A stretch of DNA of 64,000 nucleotides from Enterobacter asburiae (GCF_008080435.1 NZ_VRKN01000006.1:62001-126000), one strand, 5' to 3'; counted from the stretch's first letter, positions 19,410-28,870 are shown. Translations and numbers: made by a program. The notes: generated from the letters alone by a model not told the origin.

Positions 19410-20332
19410 GCCTTGTCTCCTTGCTTGTCATGTACCAGAGAGACAAACAGCTCTTCCAGTCGGTTCGCTTTGTTACGCATACTCAATACCTGAATGCCCT
19501 GCGCGCTCAGCTGTGAAAATACGCTGTTGATGCCCTGCTCGCGCAGCACTTCCACTTCCAGCGTTGAGGTATCCACCAGCCGGTAGTTGTACCCTTCCAG
19601 CTTCGGCAGCGCACTTTTCGCCGCCAGATCGAGGATGAAGGTTTCTGATTTCAGCTTGGAGAGCAGATTTTTCATCGAGGTGTTTTCCACCAGCTCGCCG
19701 TGCTGAATGATGCCGATGTTGCGGCACAGCATCTCCGCCTCTTCCAGATAGTGTGTGGTCAGAATGATAGTGGTGCCTTTATCATTCAGATCCTTCAGGA
19801 AGCCCCACATGGAACGACGCAGTTCGATATCCACACCTGCGGTGGGTTCATCAAGAATCAACAGTTTTGGCTCGTGCATCAGCGCGCGGGCAATCATCAG
19901 GCGGCGCTTCATCCCGCCGGATAACATCCGCGCACGTTCGTTACGTTTTTCCCACAGATCGAGCTGTTTCAGGTACTTTTCACTGCGTTCAAGGGCCTCT
20001 TTACGTTCAACGCCGTAATAACCCGCCTGGTTAACGACAATTTGCTGCACCGTCTCGAACGGGTTGAAGTTGAACTCCTGCGGTACCAGCCCCAGCTGGC
20101 GCTTGGCGTTCACCACATCTTTTTGCAGGTCGTACCCAAAGACGCTCACCCGGCCGGACGTTTTATTGACCAGCGAGCTGATAATCCCAATGGTGGTCGA
20201 TTTCCCTGCTCCGTTCGGCCCCAGAAGCGCGTAAAAATCGCCGGCCTCTACTTTAAGATCTATTCCGCGTAGCGCCTGAACGCCACCCGAATAGGTTTTT
20301 TTAAGCTGCTCAAGCTCCAGTGCAATTGCCAT
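19406..20332 (-). CDS. yadG: ABC transporter ATP-binding protein YadG
   Basis: Cytoplasmic ATPase partner of YadH, 308 residues as in E. coli. Walker A is GPNGAGKSTT, the signature is LSGGMKRR, and Walker B with the catalytic glutamate is LLILDEPTAGVD; the H-loop is in ILTTHYLEEAE. A C-terminal extension of about 80 residues follows, as in the CcmA/DrrA-like exporter ATPases. Divergent from can, with 107 bp between starts. No substrate can be named from the context. Confidence 0.93.
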   Translation of the reverse strand: MAIALELEQLKKTYSGGVQALRGIDLKVEAGDFYALLGPNGAGKSTTIGIISSLVNKTSGRVSVFGYDLQKDVVNAKRQLGLVPQEFNFNPFETVQQIVVNQAGYYGVERKEALERSEKYLKQLDLWEKRNERARMLSGGMKRRLMIARALMHEPKLLILDEPTAGVDIELRRSMWGFLKDLNDKGTTIILTTHYLEEAEMLCRNIGIIQHGELVENTSMKNLLSKLKSETFILDLAAKSALPKLEGYNYRLVDTSTLEVEVLREQGINSVFSQLSAQGIQVLSMRNKANRLEELFVSLVHDKQGDKA

Positions 20333-20439
20333 GAAATTAACTTACCTTCAGTTCTTACACACGTTGTGTGGTTTCATTAAAAGTCGGGTTACCCTATAGT
20401 AGCGCAACGCAATAACTCGGTTACAGGTCGCTAACCTCC

Positions 20440-21102
20440 ATGAACAACATAGATACACTCATCAGCAACAATGCACTATGGTCAAAAATGCTGGTGGAGG
20501 AAGACCCCGGATTTTTTGGAAAACTCGCGCAGGCTCAGAACCCACGCTTTCTCTGGATTGGATGTTCCGACAGCCGCGTACCGGCGGAGCGCCTGACCGG
20601 CCTTGAACCCGGCGAACTGTTTGTTCACCGTAATGTCGCCAATCTCGTGATTCACACCGATCTCAACTGTCTTTCTGTTGTTCAGTATGCCGTTGACGTT
20701 CTGCAAGTCGAGCACATCATCATTTGCGGCCATTATGGCTGCGGCGGCGTGCAGGCGGCGGTTGAAAACACGGAACTGGGGCTCATTGATAACTGGCTAC
20801 TGCACATCCGCGATATCTGGTTCAAACATAGCTCACTGCTGGGCGAAATGCCGCAGGAACGTCGCATGGATACCCTTTGCGAACTCAACGTGATGGAGCA
20901 GGTATATAACCTGGGCCACTCAACGATCATGCAATCGGCGTGGAAACGCGGGCAGAAGGTCTCTATCCACGGCTGGGCGTACGGTATTCACGATGGTCTG
21001 CTGCGCAATCTGGAAGTCACCGCCACCAACCGCGAAACGCTGGAGCAGCGTTACCGTTCGGGGATTGCCAACCTTCAGCTTAAGCACGTCAATCATAAAT
21101 AA
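20440..21102 (+). CDS. can: Beta-class carbonic anhydrase
   Basis: Interconverts CO2 and bicarbonate, needed to supply bicarbonate for biosynthesis in air. The 220-residue protein has the zinc ligands in [10 protein letters not shown] (Cys and Asp) and CGHYGCGG (His and Cys), both intact, and the dimer region [11 protein letters not shown]. The start has no strong Shine-Dalgarno, but length and N-terminus [14 protein letters not shown] match E. coli Can. A possible -10 TATAGT lies at 20395. A REP-like element follows the stop. Confidence 0.96.
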   Translation: MNNIDTLISNNALWSKMLVEEDPGFFGKLAQAQNPRFLWIGCSDSRVPAERLTGLEPGELFVHRNVANLVIHTDLNCLSVVQYAVDVLQVEHIIICGHYGCGGVQAAVENTELGLIDNWLLHIRDIWFKHSSLLGEMPQERRMDTLCELNVMEQVYNLGHSTIMQSAWKRGQKVSIHGWAYGIHDGLLRNLEVTATNRETLEQRYRSGIANLQLKHVNHK

Positions 21103-21116
21103 GTGCCCGTTAAAAA

Positions 21117-21144
21117 GCCGGGTGGCGGCTGCGCCTTACCCGGC
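21117..21144. repeat. REP-like palindrome after can
   Basis: Imperfect palindrome that begins GCCGGGTGGCGGC and ends CTTACCCGGC, the form of enterobacterial REP/PU units. It lies between can and hpt, which converge, and may protect 3' ends or help terminate. Confidence 0.75.
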
Positions 21145-21156
21145 CTACGGTTTTCT

Positions 21157-21190
21157 CCCTCTCCCCGTGGGAGAGGGCCAGGGTGAGGGC
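21157..21190. repeat. Dispersed CCCTCTCC...GGTGAGGGC repeat, copy 1
   Basis: Begins CCCTCTCCCCGTGGGAGAGGG (inner hairpin) and ends CAGGGTGAGGGC. A related copy lies in the other orientation at 28830-28864. Both are intergenic, at 3' ends of genes. Confidence 0.7.
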
Positions 21191-21202
21191 ATCAGCCCGC
21201 AA

Positions 21203-21739
21203 TTACTCGTCCAGCAATACCACTTTCCCAACATACGGCAGATGACGATAACGCTGCGCGTAGTCAATGCCGTAACCGACGACGAATTCGTCCGGAATCG
21301 AGAAACCCACGAACTCTACCGGCACCTGCACTTCACGACGGTCAGGTTTATCCAGCAGCGTACAAATCGCCAGAGATTTTGGCTCGCGCAGGCTCAGGAT
21401 CTCGCGCACTTTTGACAGCGTGTTGCCGGAGTCGATAATGTCTTCAACGATCAACACATCTTTGCCGCGAATATCTTCATCCAGATCTTTCAGGATTTTC
21501 ACATCACGGGTTGTGGACATGCCGCTGCCGTAGCTGGAGGCGGTCATAAAATCGACCTCGTGGGGCACATGCACTTCACGGCACAGGTCTGCCATGAACA
21601 TGAAAGAGCCACGCAACAGACCGACCAGCACCATTTCGCTGCCGCTGTCCTTGTAATGTTCGGTGATTTGACGACCCAGTTCGGCGATACGCGCTTTGAT
21701 CTCGGCTTCCGGGATCATCACTTCAACAGTATGTTTCAT
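21203..21739 (-). CDS. hpt: Hypoxanthine phosphoribosyltransferase
   Basis: Salvages hypoxanthine (and guanine poorly) to IMP and GMP with PRPP. The 178-residue protein has the PRPP-binding loop [13 protein letters not shown], the flexible loop around [10 protein letters not shown], and [15 protein letters not shown] near the end. [13 protein letters not shown] at 21739 matches E. coli; an ATG four codons earlier is less likely. Divergent from gcd. Confidence 0.96.
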   Translation of the reverse strand: MKHTVEVMIPEAEIKARIAELGRQITEHYKDSGSEMVLVGLLRGSFMFMADLCREVHVPHEVDFMTASSYGSGMSTTRDVKILKDLDEDIRGKDVLIVEDIIDSGNTLSKVREILSLREPKSLAICTLLDKPDRREVQVPVEFVGFSIPDEFVVGYGIDYAQRYRHLPYVGKVVLLDE

Positions 21740-21868
21740 ATTACTAACCAAATGATTTTAATGAAAATCTCTCAATACGGATGAGTTAATATCCAGCATT
21801 GATACGCAAGCCAGCCATTATATCAGCAAATGGATAACCCTGGCGTATGAGTTATAAAAAGCAAATAT

Positions 21869-21884
21869 TGTGATTCCGATCACA
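21869..21884 (+). promoter_or_regulatory. CRP-type operator between hpt and gcd
   Basis: TGTGATTCCGATCACA matches the CRP half sites TGTGA and TCACA exactly with the required 6-base spacer. It is 63 bp before the gcd start and 129 bp before the hpt start. Carbon-source control of gcd is plausible; the sign of regulation cannot be told from sequence. Confidence 0.75.
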
Positions 21885-21947
21885 CTTGTTAATACCTATA
21901 ATTAGTTGCTAGCAAATTATTAACAAAAACTGACGAGTACACTTTCT

Positions 21948-24338
21948 ATGGCTGAAACAAACTCTAAACAGCCGCGTCTACTGGTGACATTAACAGCCGC
22001 TTTCGCAGCCTTCTGCGCGCTGTATCTGTTAATCGGTGGCGTCTGGCTGGTCGCTTTAGGCGGCTCCTGGTACTACCCGATTGCGGGTCTGGTTATGGTT
22101 GCCGTAACCGTCCTGCTGTTGCGTAGAAAACAATCTGCACTGTGGCTGTATGCCGCACTCCTTCTTGCCACGATGATCTGGGGCGTCTGGGAAGTCGGTT
22201 TCGACTTCTGGGCACTGACGCCGCGCAGCGACATCCTGGTCTTCTTCGGTATCTGGCTGATCCTGCCGTTCGTCTGGCGCCGCCTGATTGTGCCATCCAG
22301 CGGTGCCGTTGCGGCGCTGGTGGTGGCCCTGTTAATCAGCGGCGGCATCCTGACCTGGGCTGGCTTTAACGACCCGCAGGAGATTAACGGTACGCTGAAC
22401 GCAGAATCCACACCTGCGGCAGCTATCTCTCAGGTCGCTGACGGAGACTGGCCTGCGTATGGTCGTAATCAGGAAGGTCAACGTTACTCCCCGCTGAAGC
22501 AGATCAACGCGGACAACGTTAAGAACCTGAAAGAAGCCTGGGTATTCCGTACCGGCGATGTGAAAATGCCGAACGATCCGGGCGAGCTGACCAACGAAGT
22601 GACGCCAATTAAAGTCGGCAACATGCTCTACCTGTGCACGGCGCACCAGCGTCTGTTCGCGCTCGACGCGGCCACCGGTAAAGAGAAATGGCACTTCGAT
22701 CCGCAGCTGAACTCCAACCCGTCCTTCCAGCATGTCACCTGCCGTGGCGTCTCTTACCACGAAGCGCGCGCCGAGAATGCGAGCCCGGAAGTGGTTGCCG
22801 ACTGTCCTCGCCGCATCATGCTGCCGGTGAACGATGGCCGTCTGTTCGCCATCAATGCCGAGACGGGCAAGCTGTGTGAAACCTTTGCCAACAAAGGTAT
22901 CCTGAACCTGCAGACCAACATGCCGGACACCACACCGGGTCTGTATGAGCCAACCTCACCGCCAATCATCACCGATAAAACCATCGTGATTGCCGGTTCG
23001 GTAACGGATAACTTCTCCACGCGTGAAACCTCCGGCGTAATCCGCGGCTTCGACGTGAATACCGGTAAACTGCTGTGGGCCTTCGACCCGGGCGCGAAAG
23101 ATCCCAACGCGATCCCGTCGGATGAACACACCTTTACCTTTAACTCGCCAAACTCCTGGGCACCAGCGGCGTATGACGCGAAGCTGGACCTGGTCTACCT
23201 GCCGATGGGTGTGACCACACCAGATATCTGGGGCGGTAACCGCACGCCGGAGCAGGAGCGCTATGCGAGCGCTATCGTGGCGCTGAACGCGACCACCGGT
23301 AAGCTGGCGTGGAGCTACCAGACGGTTCACCACGATCTGTGGGATATGGATATGCCGTCCCAGCCGACGCTGGCGGACATTACCGTTGACGGCAAAACCG
23401 TGCCGGTGATTTACGCTCCGGCCAAGACGGGTAACATCTTCGTCCTGGATCGCAGTAACGGTAAGCTGGTTGTGCCTGCCCCGGAAAAACCGGTTCCACA
23501 GGGTGCAGCGAAAGGCGATTACGTCAGCAAAACCCAGCCGTTCTCTGACCTGAGCTTCCGTCCGAAGAAAGACCTCAGCGGTGCAGACATGTGGGGTGCC
23601 ACCATGTTTGACCAGCTGGTGTGCCGCGTGATGTTCCACCAGCTGCGCTATGAAGGCATCTTCACACCGCCTTCTGAGCAGGGCACGCTGGTCTTCCCGG
23701 GTAACCTGGGGATGTTTGAGTGGGGCGGGATCTCCGTTGACCCGAACCGTCAGGTGGCGATCGCCAACCCAATGGCGCTGCCGTTCGTTTCCCGCCTGAT
23801 CCCACGCGGTCCGGGCAACCCAATGGAGCAGCCGAAAGACGCGAAAGGCAGCGGTACCGAAGCCGGCATTCAGCCGCAGTACGGCGTACCGTTTGGCGTA
23901 ACGCTGAACCCGTTCCTGTCTCCGTTTGGTCTGCCGTGTAAACAGCCTGCCTGGGGCTATATCTCCGGTCTGGATCTGAAAACCAACCAGATCGTATGGA
24001 AAAAACGTATTGGTACGCCACAGGACAGCATGCCGTTCCCGATGCCGGTTCCGGTGCCGTTCAATATGGGTATGCCGATGCTGGGTGGCCCAATTTCCAC
24101 CGCCGGTAACGTGCTGTTCATCGCGGCAACCGCAGATAACTACCTGCGCGCGTACAACATGACCAACGGTGAAAAACTGTGGCAGGGCCGTCTGCCGGCA
24201 GGTGGACAGGCCACGCCGATGACCTATGAAGTGAATGGCAAGCAGTACGTTGTCATCTCAGCGGGCGGTCACGGTTCGTTTGGCACGAAGATGGGCGACT
24301 ACATCGTCGCGTATGCGTTGCCTGACGAAAACAAGTAA
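21948..24338 (+). CDS. gcd: PQQ-dependent membrane glucose dehydrogenase
   Basis: Oxidises glucose to gluconolactone in the periplasm and passes electrons to ubiquinone. The 796-residue protein has five N-terminal membrane segments (residues 10-140), then a PQQ beta-propeller that begins DGDWPAYGRNQEGQRYSP. Repeats such as LFALDAATGKEKWHF and LWAFDPGAKDPN are propeller W-motifs, and PQQ-domain features include GTPQDSMPFPMPVP near the end. No pqq genes are in this window, so cofactor supply is open. The gene is followed by two REP units and a T-tract. Confidence 0.96.
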   Translation: MAETNSKQPRLLVTLTAAFAAFCALYLLIGGVWLVALGGSWYYPIAGLVMVAVTVLLLRRKQSALWLYAALLLATMIWGVWEVGFDFWALTPRSDILVFFGIWLILPFVWRRLIVPSSGAVAALVVALLISGGILTWAGFNDPQEINGTLNAESTPAAAISQVADGDWPAYGRNQEGQRYSPLKQINADNVKNLKEAWVFRTGDVKMPNDPGELTNEVTPIKVGNMLYLCTAHQRLFALDAATGKEKWHFDPQLNSNPSFQHVTCRGVSYHEARAENASPEVVADCPRRIMLPVNDGRLFAINAETGKLCETFANKGILNLQTNMPDTTPGLYEPTSPPIITDKTIVIAGSVTDNFSTRETSGVIRGFDVNTGKLLWAFDPGAKDPNAIPSDEHTFTFNSPNSWAPAAYDAKLDLVYLPMGVTTPDIWGGNRTPEQERYASAIVALNATTGKLAWSYQTVHHDLWDMDMPSQPTLADITVDGKTVPVIYAPAKTGNIFVLDRSNGKLVVPAPEKPVPQGAAKGDYVSKTQPFSDLSFRPKKDLSGADMWGATMFDQLVCRVMFHQLRYEGIFTPPSEQGTLVFPGNLGMFEWGGISVDPNRQVAIANPMALPFVSRLIPRGPGNPMEQPKDAKGSGTEAGIQPQYGVPFGVTLNPFLSPFGLPCKQPAWGYISGLDLKTNQIVWKKRIGTPQDSMPFPMPVPVPFNMGMPMLGGPISTAGNVLFIAATADNYLRAYNMTNGEKLWQGRLPAGGQATPMTYEVNGKQYVVISAGGHGSFGTKMGDYIVAYALPDENK

Positions 24339-24344
24339 CTGAAA

Positions 24345-24420
24345 AGCCCGGTGGCGCTACCGCTTACCGGGCCTACAGGGTGCCCTATGTATGCCGGGTA
24401 AGGCGAAGCCGCCACCCGGC
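24345..24420. repeat. Pair of REP units between gcd and cueO
   Basis: Two REP palindromes, 24345-24372 (begins GCCCGGTGGCGCT) and 24393-24420 (begins GCCGGGTAAGGCG), in inverted orientation with a short linker, as in BIME elements. Seven T residues follow the second on the plus strand, so it can also terminate gcd. cueO converges from the right. Confidence 0.8.
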
Positions 24421-24425
24421 TTTTT

Positions 24426-25994
24426 TTATACGGTAAAGCCGAGCATCATCCCCGTATCCTCATGCTCCAGCAGGTGGCAGTGCGCCATATAGGCAAATTC
24501 CTTCGGCGCATCGTGGTCAAACTTCACCAGCACCTCGCTGACGCCGCCTTCCACTCTCACCGTATCTTTCCAGCCCGCGCGATGCGCGTCCGGCGCTTTG
24601 CCGTTCTCAGAAAGAATGCGGAACTGGGTGCCGTGGATGTGGAACGGGTGCAGCATCATGTCCCCTTCGCCTGAAATCACCCAACGCTCAAACTGACCCT
24701 TTGTCGCAGCAAACATCGGCATGTTCATGTCGAACGCTTTGCCGTTGATCATATTGGCGTTGTGGAAATCAAAGCCATGGTCGCCGTGATTCATGTTCCC
24801 CATACCGCCCATTTTGCCGTGGTCCATATTCATGTGGCCCATCATCTGCCCGTGTTGCATCCCCGCCATCGCCTTATCGCCATATTTCGCCATCAGCGCC
24901 TGCATGCCCATCATATCGAGCATCGGGTTCATGGAGAGCTGCAGCTTGCGCTGCGTAAGCCCATCAAGCGACGGGAGTGCTGGCAGAGTGGTTAACGTAT
25001 CAGGCAGCGTGCCGGAAGCGGCCACCAGTAATGGCTGAATACGCAGCACCGGATGCGGCTTATCAAATGGCGCAACCGCCATTCCCATCTGGCTAACCGG
25101 CAGGGTTACGAGGTCAAACGCCTTGCCGTCGCTGATATCCACCAGCACCTCAAAGCGCTCGCCCATCAGCATCGGCAGCTCGCTCACTTTCACCGGCTCC
25201 GGCAGCAGGCCGCCGTCGCTGGCAACCACGTACAGCGGGCGTTTATCGCTGGCGGCGAAATTGAGCGAGCGTGCGTTACAGCCGTTGAGCAGTCGCAGGC
25301 GCAGCCAGCCTTTCGGTGCGGCATGCTGAGGGTAAATGGCGCCGTTGGTCAGCAACGTGTCGCCAAACCAGCCTACTGCCGCGCTCATCACGTCCAGCTG
25401 GTAGTCAATTTGCCCGTCAGCGTTGAATTTCTTGTCCTGCACAATCACCGGAACGTCGTCGATGCCCCACTGTTTCGGCAGGCGCAGCAGGCGGCTTTCG
25501 TCGTCTTCAATCAGCACCAGCCCCGCCAGCCCCATCGCCACCTGATGGCCCGTTTTGCCATGCTGATGCGGGTGGAACCAGCAGGTCGCCGCACGCTGGT
25601 CAGGCGTGAAGGTGACGCTGCGCGTACCGCCCGCTTTGATGACGCCCTGCGGCCCGCCGTCCACCTCGCCCGGCACTTCCAGCCCGTGCCAGTGCAGCGT
25701 CGTCTCTTCGGCGAGCGTGTTGTGGATATCCACCGTCACCGCTTTCCCTTTACGTAACTGGAGTGCCGGGCCGAGCAAATTACCGTTATAGCCCCATGTT
25801 GTGGCGTTGTGCCCGCCGAACGTCGTTTTACCGGCCTGAACAACAAGCTGGATACGGCTGCGGGCGTCAGCGGTCAGTAAGTCAGGGATGGGTAAGGCAG
25901 GCCTGTCAGCCGCGAAAACCGCGCGGCTCCAGAGTGGTAATGCGCTGGCAGCCCCCAGCGCAACGGAATATTTTAAAAAATCACGACGTTGCAT
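24426..25994 (-). CDS. cueO: Multicopper oxidase CueO
   Basis: Periplasmic cuprous oxidase that protects against copper. The 522-residue protein starts with a Tat signal, [10 protein letters not shown]. Copper ligands are visible: HWHGLEVPG and WFHPHQHGK in the N-terminal domain, [10 protein letters not shown] and [14 protein letters not shown] at the C-terminus. A Met/His-rich segment (residues about 370-415, with [17 protein letters not shown]) forms the regulatory copper region. The ATG at 25994 has AAGGAA at seven bases. A CueR-type promoter sits directly upstream. Confidence 0.96.
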   Translation of the reverse strand: MQRRDFLKYSVALGAASALPLWSRAVFAADRPALPIPDLLTADARSRIQLVVQAGKTTFGGHNATTWGYNGNLLGPALQLRKGKAVTVDIHNTLAEETTLHWHGLEVPGEVDGGPQGVIKAGGTRSVTFTPDQRAATCWFHPHQHGKTGHQVAMGLAGLVLIEDDESRLLRLPKQWGIDDVPVIVQDKKFNADGQIDYQLDVMSAAVGWFGDTLLTNGAIYPQHAAPKGWLRLRLLNGCNARSLNFAASDKRPLYVVASDGGLLPEPVKVSELPMLMGERFEVLVDISDGKAFDLVTLPVSQMGMAVAPFDKPHPVLRIQPLLVAASGTLPDTLTTLPALPSLDGLTQRKLQLSMNPMLDMMGMQALMAKYGDKAMAGMQHGQMMGHMNMDHGKMGGMGNMNHGDHGFDFHNANMINGKAFDMNMPMFAATKGQFERWVISGEGDMMLHPFHIHGTQFRILSENGKAPDAHRAGWKDTVRVEGGVSEVLVKFDHDAPKEFAYMAHCHLLEHEDTGMMLGFTV

Positions 25995-26028
25995 GTTCAT
26001 TTCCTTATTTCCAGCAGGCGATCTTTTG

Positions 26029-26059
26029 AGCATAAACCCTCCCCTTACCGGAAGGTCAA
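26029..26059 (-). promoter_or_regulatory. CueR-type promoter of cueO
   Basis: On the minus strand -35 TTGACC (26054-26059) and -10 TATGCT (26029-26034) are separated by 19 bp, the long spacing typical of MerR-family promoters. The spacer region holds the dyad ACCTTCC...GGAGGGT, close to the known CueR operators of copA and cueO. Copper-activated transcription of cueO is expected. Confidence 0.85.
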
Positions 26060-26139
26060 GTCAAGCGGCAATAATAAAGATCGTCGCACCGGCATCAAGT
26101 ATGCTAACGTTAATTTTCCGTGAAGAAGTGGTAGAAGCA

Positions 26140-26487
26140 ATGAAGATGTTTTTCAGGACAATTTTGTTCGGTAGCCTGATGGCAATGTGTGCGAACAGCT
26201 ATGCGCTAAGTGAAAATGAAGCGGAAGATATGGCCGATTTAACGGCGGTTTTTGTATTCCTGAAAAATGATTGTGGCTACCAGAATTTACCCAACGGGCA
26301 AATTCGCCGCGCGCTGGTCTTTTTTGCCCAGCAGAACCAGTGGGATCTCAGCAACTACGACAGCTTCGACATGAAGGCGCTCGGCGAAGACAGCTACCGT
26401 GACTTGAGCGGTATTGGTATTCCCACTGCCAAAAAATGCAAAGCGCTGGCTCGTGATTCACTCAGCCTGCTCGCCTACGTGAAATAA
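26140..26487 (+). CDS. yacC: Small secreted protein YacC, PulS/OutS-like
   Basis: A 115-residue protein with a signal peptide ending NSYA, then LSENEAEDMADLTAVFVFLKNDCGYQ. It contains two cysteines in the mature part (NDCGYQ and KKCKAL), which may pair. It has the usual E. coli length and sequence in memory. The family resembles pilotins of type II secretion (PulS/OutS), but no secretion operon is here; function unknown. Divergent from cueO, upstream of speE. Confidence 0.88.
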   Translation: MKMFFRTILFGSLMAMCANSYALSENEAEDMADLTAVFVFLKNDCGYQNLPNGQIRRALVFFAQQNQWDLSNYDSFDMKALGEDSYRDLSGIGIPTAKKCKALARDSLSLLAYVK

Positions 26488-26601
26488 CCTTCCCGACGCC
26501 CCCTGTTGAACCTCTGGCCGTGCAACCACGGTTAGAGTTAGCTATCATGTTTCGCTCATTTTTTGTGAGTGTAACGGATGTTTACACAGGAGGAGTTCGC
26601 T

Positions 26602-27475
26602 ATGGCCGACCACACGTTGTGGCATGAAACACTGCATGACCAGTTTGGTCAGTACTTTGCCGTTGATAACGTGCTCTATCATGAGAAAACCGATCACCAG
26701 GATCTGATCATCTTCGAGAATGCCGCCTTTGGCCGCGTCATGGCGCTGGACGGCGTCGTGCAAACGACCGAGCGAGCGAGATGAGTTTATCTATCATGAG
26801 ATGATGACCCACGTCCCGCTGCTGGCGCACGGTCACGCGAAGCATGTCCTGATTATCGGCGGTGGCGACGGTGCAATGCTGCGTGAAGTCTCCCGCCATC
26901 GTTCCATTGAAACCATCACCATGGTGGAAATCGATGCGGGCGTCGTCTCTTTCTGCCGCCAGTACCTCCCCAACCACAATGCCGGTAGCTATGACGATCC
27001 GCGCTTTAGCCTGGTGATTGACGACGGCGTTAACTTTGTTAACCAAACCTCGCAGACCTTTGACGTTATTATCTCCGACTGCACCGACCCTATCGGCCCT
27101 GGCGCGTCGCTGTTTACCTCTTCCTTCTACGAAGGCTGCAAGCGCTGCCTGAACCCGGGCGGGATCTTCGTCGCACAGAATGGCGTCTGCTTCCTGCAGC
27201 AGGATGAAGCGCTCGACAGCCATCGTAAGCTCAGCACCTATTTCGATGATGTCAGCTTCTATCAGGCGGCCATTCCGACGTACTACGGCGGGATCATGAC
27301 CTTTGCCTGGGCGACGGATAACGACGTGTTACGCCATCTCTCCACCGAAATTATTCAGGCCCGCTTCCATCAGGCCGGTCTTCAGTGCCGATACTACAAT
27401 CCGGCAATTCATACCGCAGCGTTTGCTCTGCCGCAGTACCTGCAAGACGCATTATCCACTAAGGGGGTGAGCTAA
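26602..27475 (+). pseudogene. speE: Spermidine synthase, frameshifted by a 4-bp duplication
   Basis: SpeE transfers aminopropyl from decarboxylated S-adenosylmethionine to putrescine. Translation starts at ATG 26602 after AGGAGG and reads normally to QTTER, but GAGC is present twice in tandem at 26770-26777. This shifts the frame into a TGA at 26782-26784, after 60 codons. Removing one copy restores [16 protein letters not shown] and a 289-residue protein of normal length. The methyltransferase-like motif [14 protein letters not shown] and the substrate-site DCTDPIGP are in the downstream part. An ATG at 26801 could restart translation but would lack the N-terminal domain. No other damage is visible, so the change is recent or a sequencing error. 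Confidence 0.88.
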
Positions 27476-28270
27476 TTGAAAAAGCTTAAACTGCATGGCT
27501 TTAACAACCTGACGAAAAGCCTGAGTTTTTGTATTTACGATATCTGCTATGCCAAAACAGCGGAAGAACGCGATGGTTACATCGCCTATATCGACGAACT
27601 CTACAACGCCAACCGTCTGACCGAGATCCTGTCAGAAACCTGTTCCATTATCGGCGCAAACATCCTGAACATCGCCCGACAGGATTATGAACCCCAGGGC
27701 GCCAGCGTGACCATACTGGTCAGCGAAGAACCGGTCGACCCGAAGCTTATCGACAAAACTGAACATCCGGGCCCGCTGCCGGAAGTGGTGGTTGCTCACC
27801 TTGATAAAAGCCATATCTGCGTACATACCTACCCGGAGAGTCACCCGGAAGGTGGGCTGTGTACGTTCCGCGCCGATATCGAAGTGTCGACCTGCGGCGT
27901 GATTTCCCCGCTGAACGCGTTGAACTATTTAATCCACCAGCTGGAATCGGACATCGTCACCATTGATTATCGCGTGCGTGGTTTTACCCGTGATATCAAC
28001 GGAATGAAGCACTTCATCGACCACGAGATCAATTCCATTCAGAACTTTATGTCCGACGACATGAAATCGTTGTACGACATGATGGACGTGAACGTATATC
28101 AGGAAAACATCTTCCATACCAAGATGTTACTGAAGGAATTCGACCTTAAGCACTACATGTTCCATACCAAACCGGAAGATCTTAGCGAAGAAGAGCGGAA
28201 GGCCATCACTGACCTGCTCTGGAAAGAGATGCGCGAGATCTACTACGGCCGTAATATTCCGGCCGTGTAA
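27476..28270 (+). CDS. speD: S-adenosylmethionine decarboxylase proenzyme
   Basis: Provides the aminopropyl donor for SpeE. The 264-residue proenzyme cleaves itself before Ser112, in [15 protein letters not shown], to form the pyruvoyl group. The start is TTG directly after the speE stop codon, with GGGGGTGA upstream inside the end of speE; the E. coli gene also uses UUG. This arrangement suggests translational coupling, which the speE frameshift would weaken. The 28278-28297 hairpin ends the unit. Confidence 0.95.
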   Translation: MKKLKLHGFNNLTKSLSFCIYDICYAKTAEERDGYIAYIDELYNANRLTEILSETCSIIGANILNIARQDYEPQGASVTILVSEEPVDPKLIDKTEHPGPLPEVVVAHLDKSHICVHTYPESHPEGGLCTFRADIEVSTCGVISPLNALNYLIHQLESDIVTIDYRVRGFTRDINGMKHFIDHEINSIQNFMSDDMKSLYDMMDVNVYQENIFHTKMLLKEFDLKHYMFHTKPEDLSEEERKAITDLLWKEMREIYYGRNIPAV

Positions 28271-28277
28271 ACGTAAA

Positions 28278-28297
28278 CCGGAGCAGGGATGCTCCGG
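28278..28297. terminator. Bidirectional hairpin between speD and yacL
   Basis: CCGGAGCA with exact complement and a 4-base loop between two convergent genes. The tracts after it are only moderately T-rich (CCTGTTATTT on plus, TTTACGTTT on minus). Confidence 0.65.
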
Positions 28298-28301
28298 CCT
28301 G

Positions 28302-28664
28302 TTATTTCTGTTTCATGAAGTCACGGTATGCGTTCACTACCTGAAGGAAGTCTTCCACGCCGCACATCGACAGACTCTCTTCGTCGTAGTAGCTCATCCC
28401 CTCTTCCATCTCATCACCCGAAAACTCGAGCTGGTTGGCACGCACCATGACCTCTTCACCGTCCATCCACAGCGTGTATTCATGCCCGGCGCGCTGCCAG
28501 GAGCGCTCACTGCCTTTCACCGTATTTGCCGCCTGTTCAACCTCATCAAGAAGTGCAAGATTTTCTTTCACCTCTTCGTTAAACCAGTGTCCAACGGCTT
28601 CGTGGCCCATCGACATACGCACTTTCACCACTCCGGTGATGTCGCGCAGAAATTCGTAATCCAT
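28302..28664 (-). CDS. yacL: Conserved protein YacL (UPF0231)
   Basis: A 120-residue acidic protein of unknown function, found throughout enterics at this position. The sequence runs [20 protein letters not shown] at the N-terminus, with [14 protein letters not shown] in the middle and an acidic run around [15 protein letters not shown]. No signal peptide or membrane segment. The start at 28664 follows AGAGGAAA; an earlier in-frame ATG would add 46 residues from intergenic sequence. Convergent with speD. Confidence 0.92.
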   Translation of the reverse strand: MDYEFLRDITGVVKVRMSMGHEAVGHWFNEEVKENLALLDEVEQAANTVKGSERSWQRAGHEYTLWMDGEEVMVRANQLEFSGDEMEEGMSYYDEESLSMCGVEDFLQVVNAYRDFMKQK

Positions 28665-28749
28665 AGTGTTTTCCTCTGCAAAGCCATTAAGGTAATTATC
28701 GCAGCAGAGAGGAAGAAAAAAAGCGTGAGAGGTGGGAGGAATGAAAATA

Positions 28750-28777
28750 AAAAACCCACCGACGTTGCGATGGGTTT
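28750..28777 (-). terminator. Rho-independent terminator of acnB
   Basis: On the minus strand AACCCATCG, a 6-base loop and CGGTGGGTT are followed by a T-rich tract (TTTTATTTT). It lies about 95 bp after the acnB stop, beyond two repeat elements. Confidence 0.75.
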
Positions 28778-28781
28778 GTAG

Positions 28782-28807
28782 GCCCGGTAAGCGAAGCGCC
28801 ACCGGGC
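28782..28807. repeat. REP unit downstream of acnB
   Basis: GCCCGGTAAGCGAAGCG followed by CCACCGGGC, a REP-type palindrome in the acnB 3' untranslated region. Confidence 0.75.
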
Positions 28808-28829
28808 AATGGGTCAGGTGCGGTCTGGT

Positions 28830-28864
28830 GCCCTCACCCCCAGCCCCTCTCCCACGGGAGAGGG
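28830..28864. repeat. Dispersed CCCTCTCC...GGTGAGGGC repeat, copy 2
   Basis: Reverse orientation of the element at 21157-21190: it begins GCCCTCACCC and ends with the inner hairpin CCCCTCTCCCACGGGAGAGGG. It abuts the acnB stop. Confidence 0.7.
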
Positions 28865-28870
28865 TAGCAT

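Noticed and set aside
26765..26790. Programmed frameshift in speE
   Set aside because: There is no slippery heptamer, Shine-Dalgarno-like stimulator or pseudoknot; an exact tandem duplication explains it fully.
26720..27475. The 251-codon frame at the end of speE taken as a separate gene
   Set aside because: Its first 20 residues come from the wrong frame; from GAT 26780 on it is the body of spermidine synthase, so it belongs to the broken speE.
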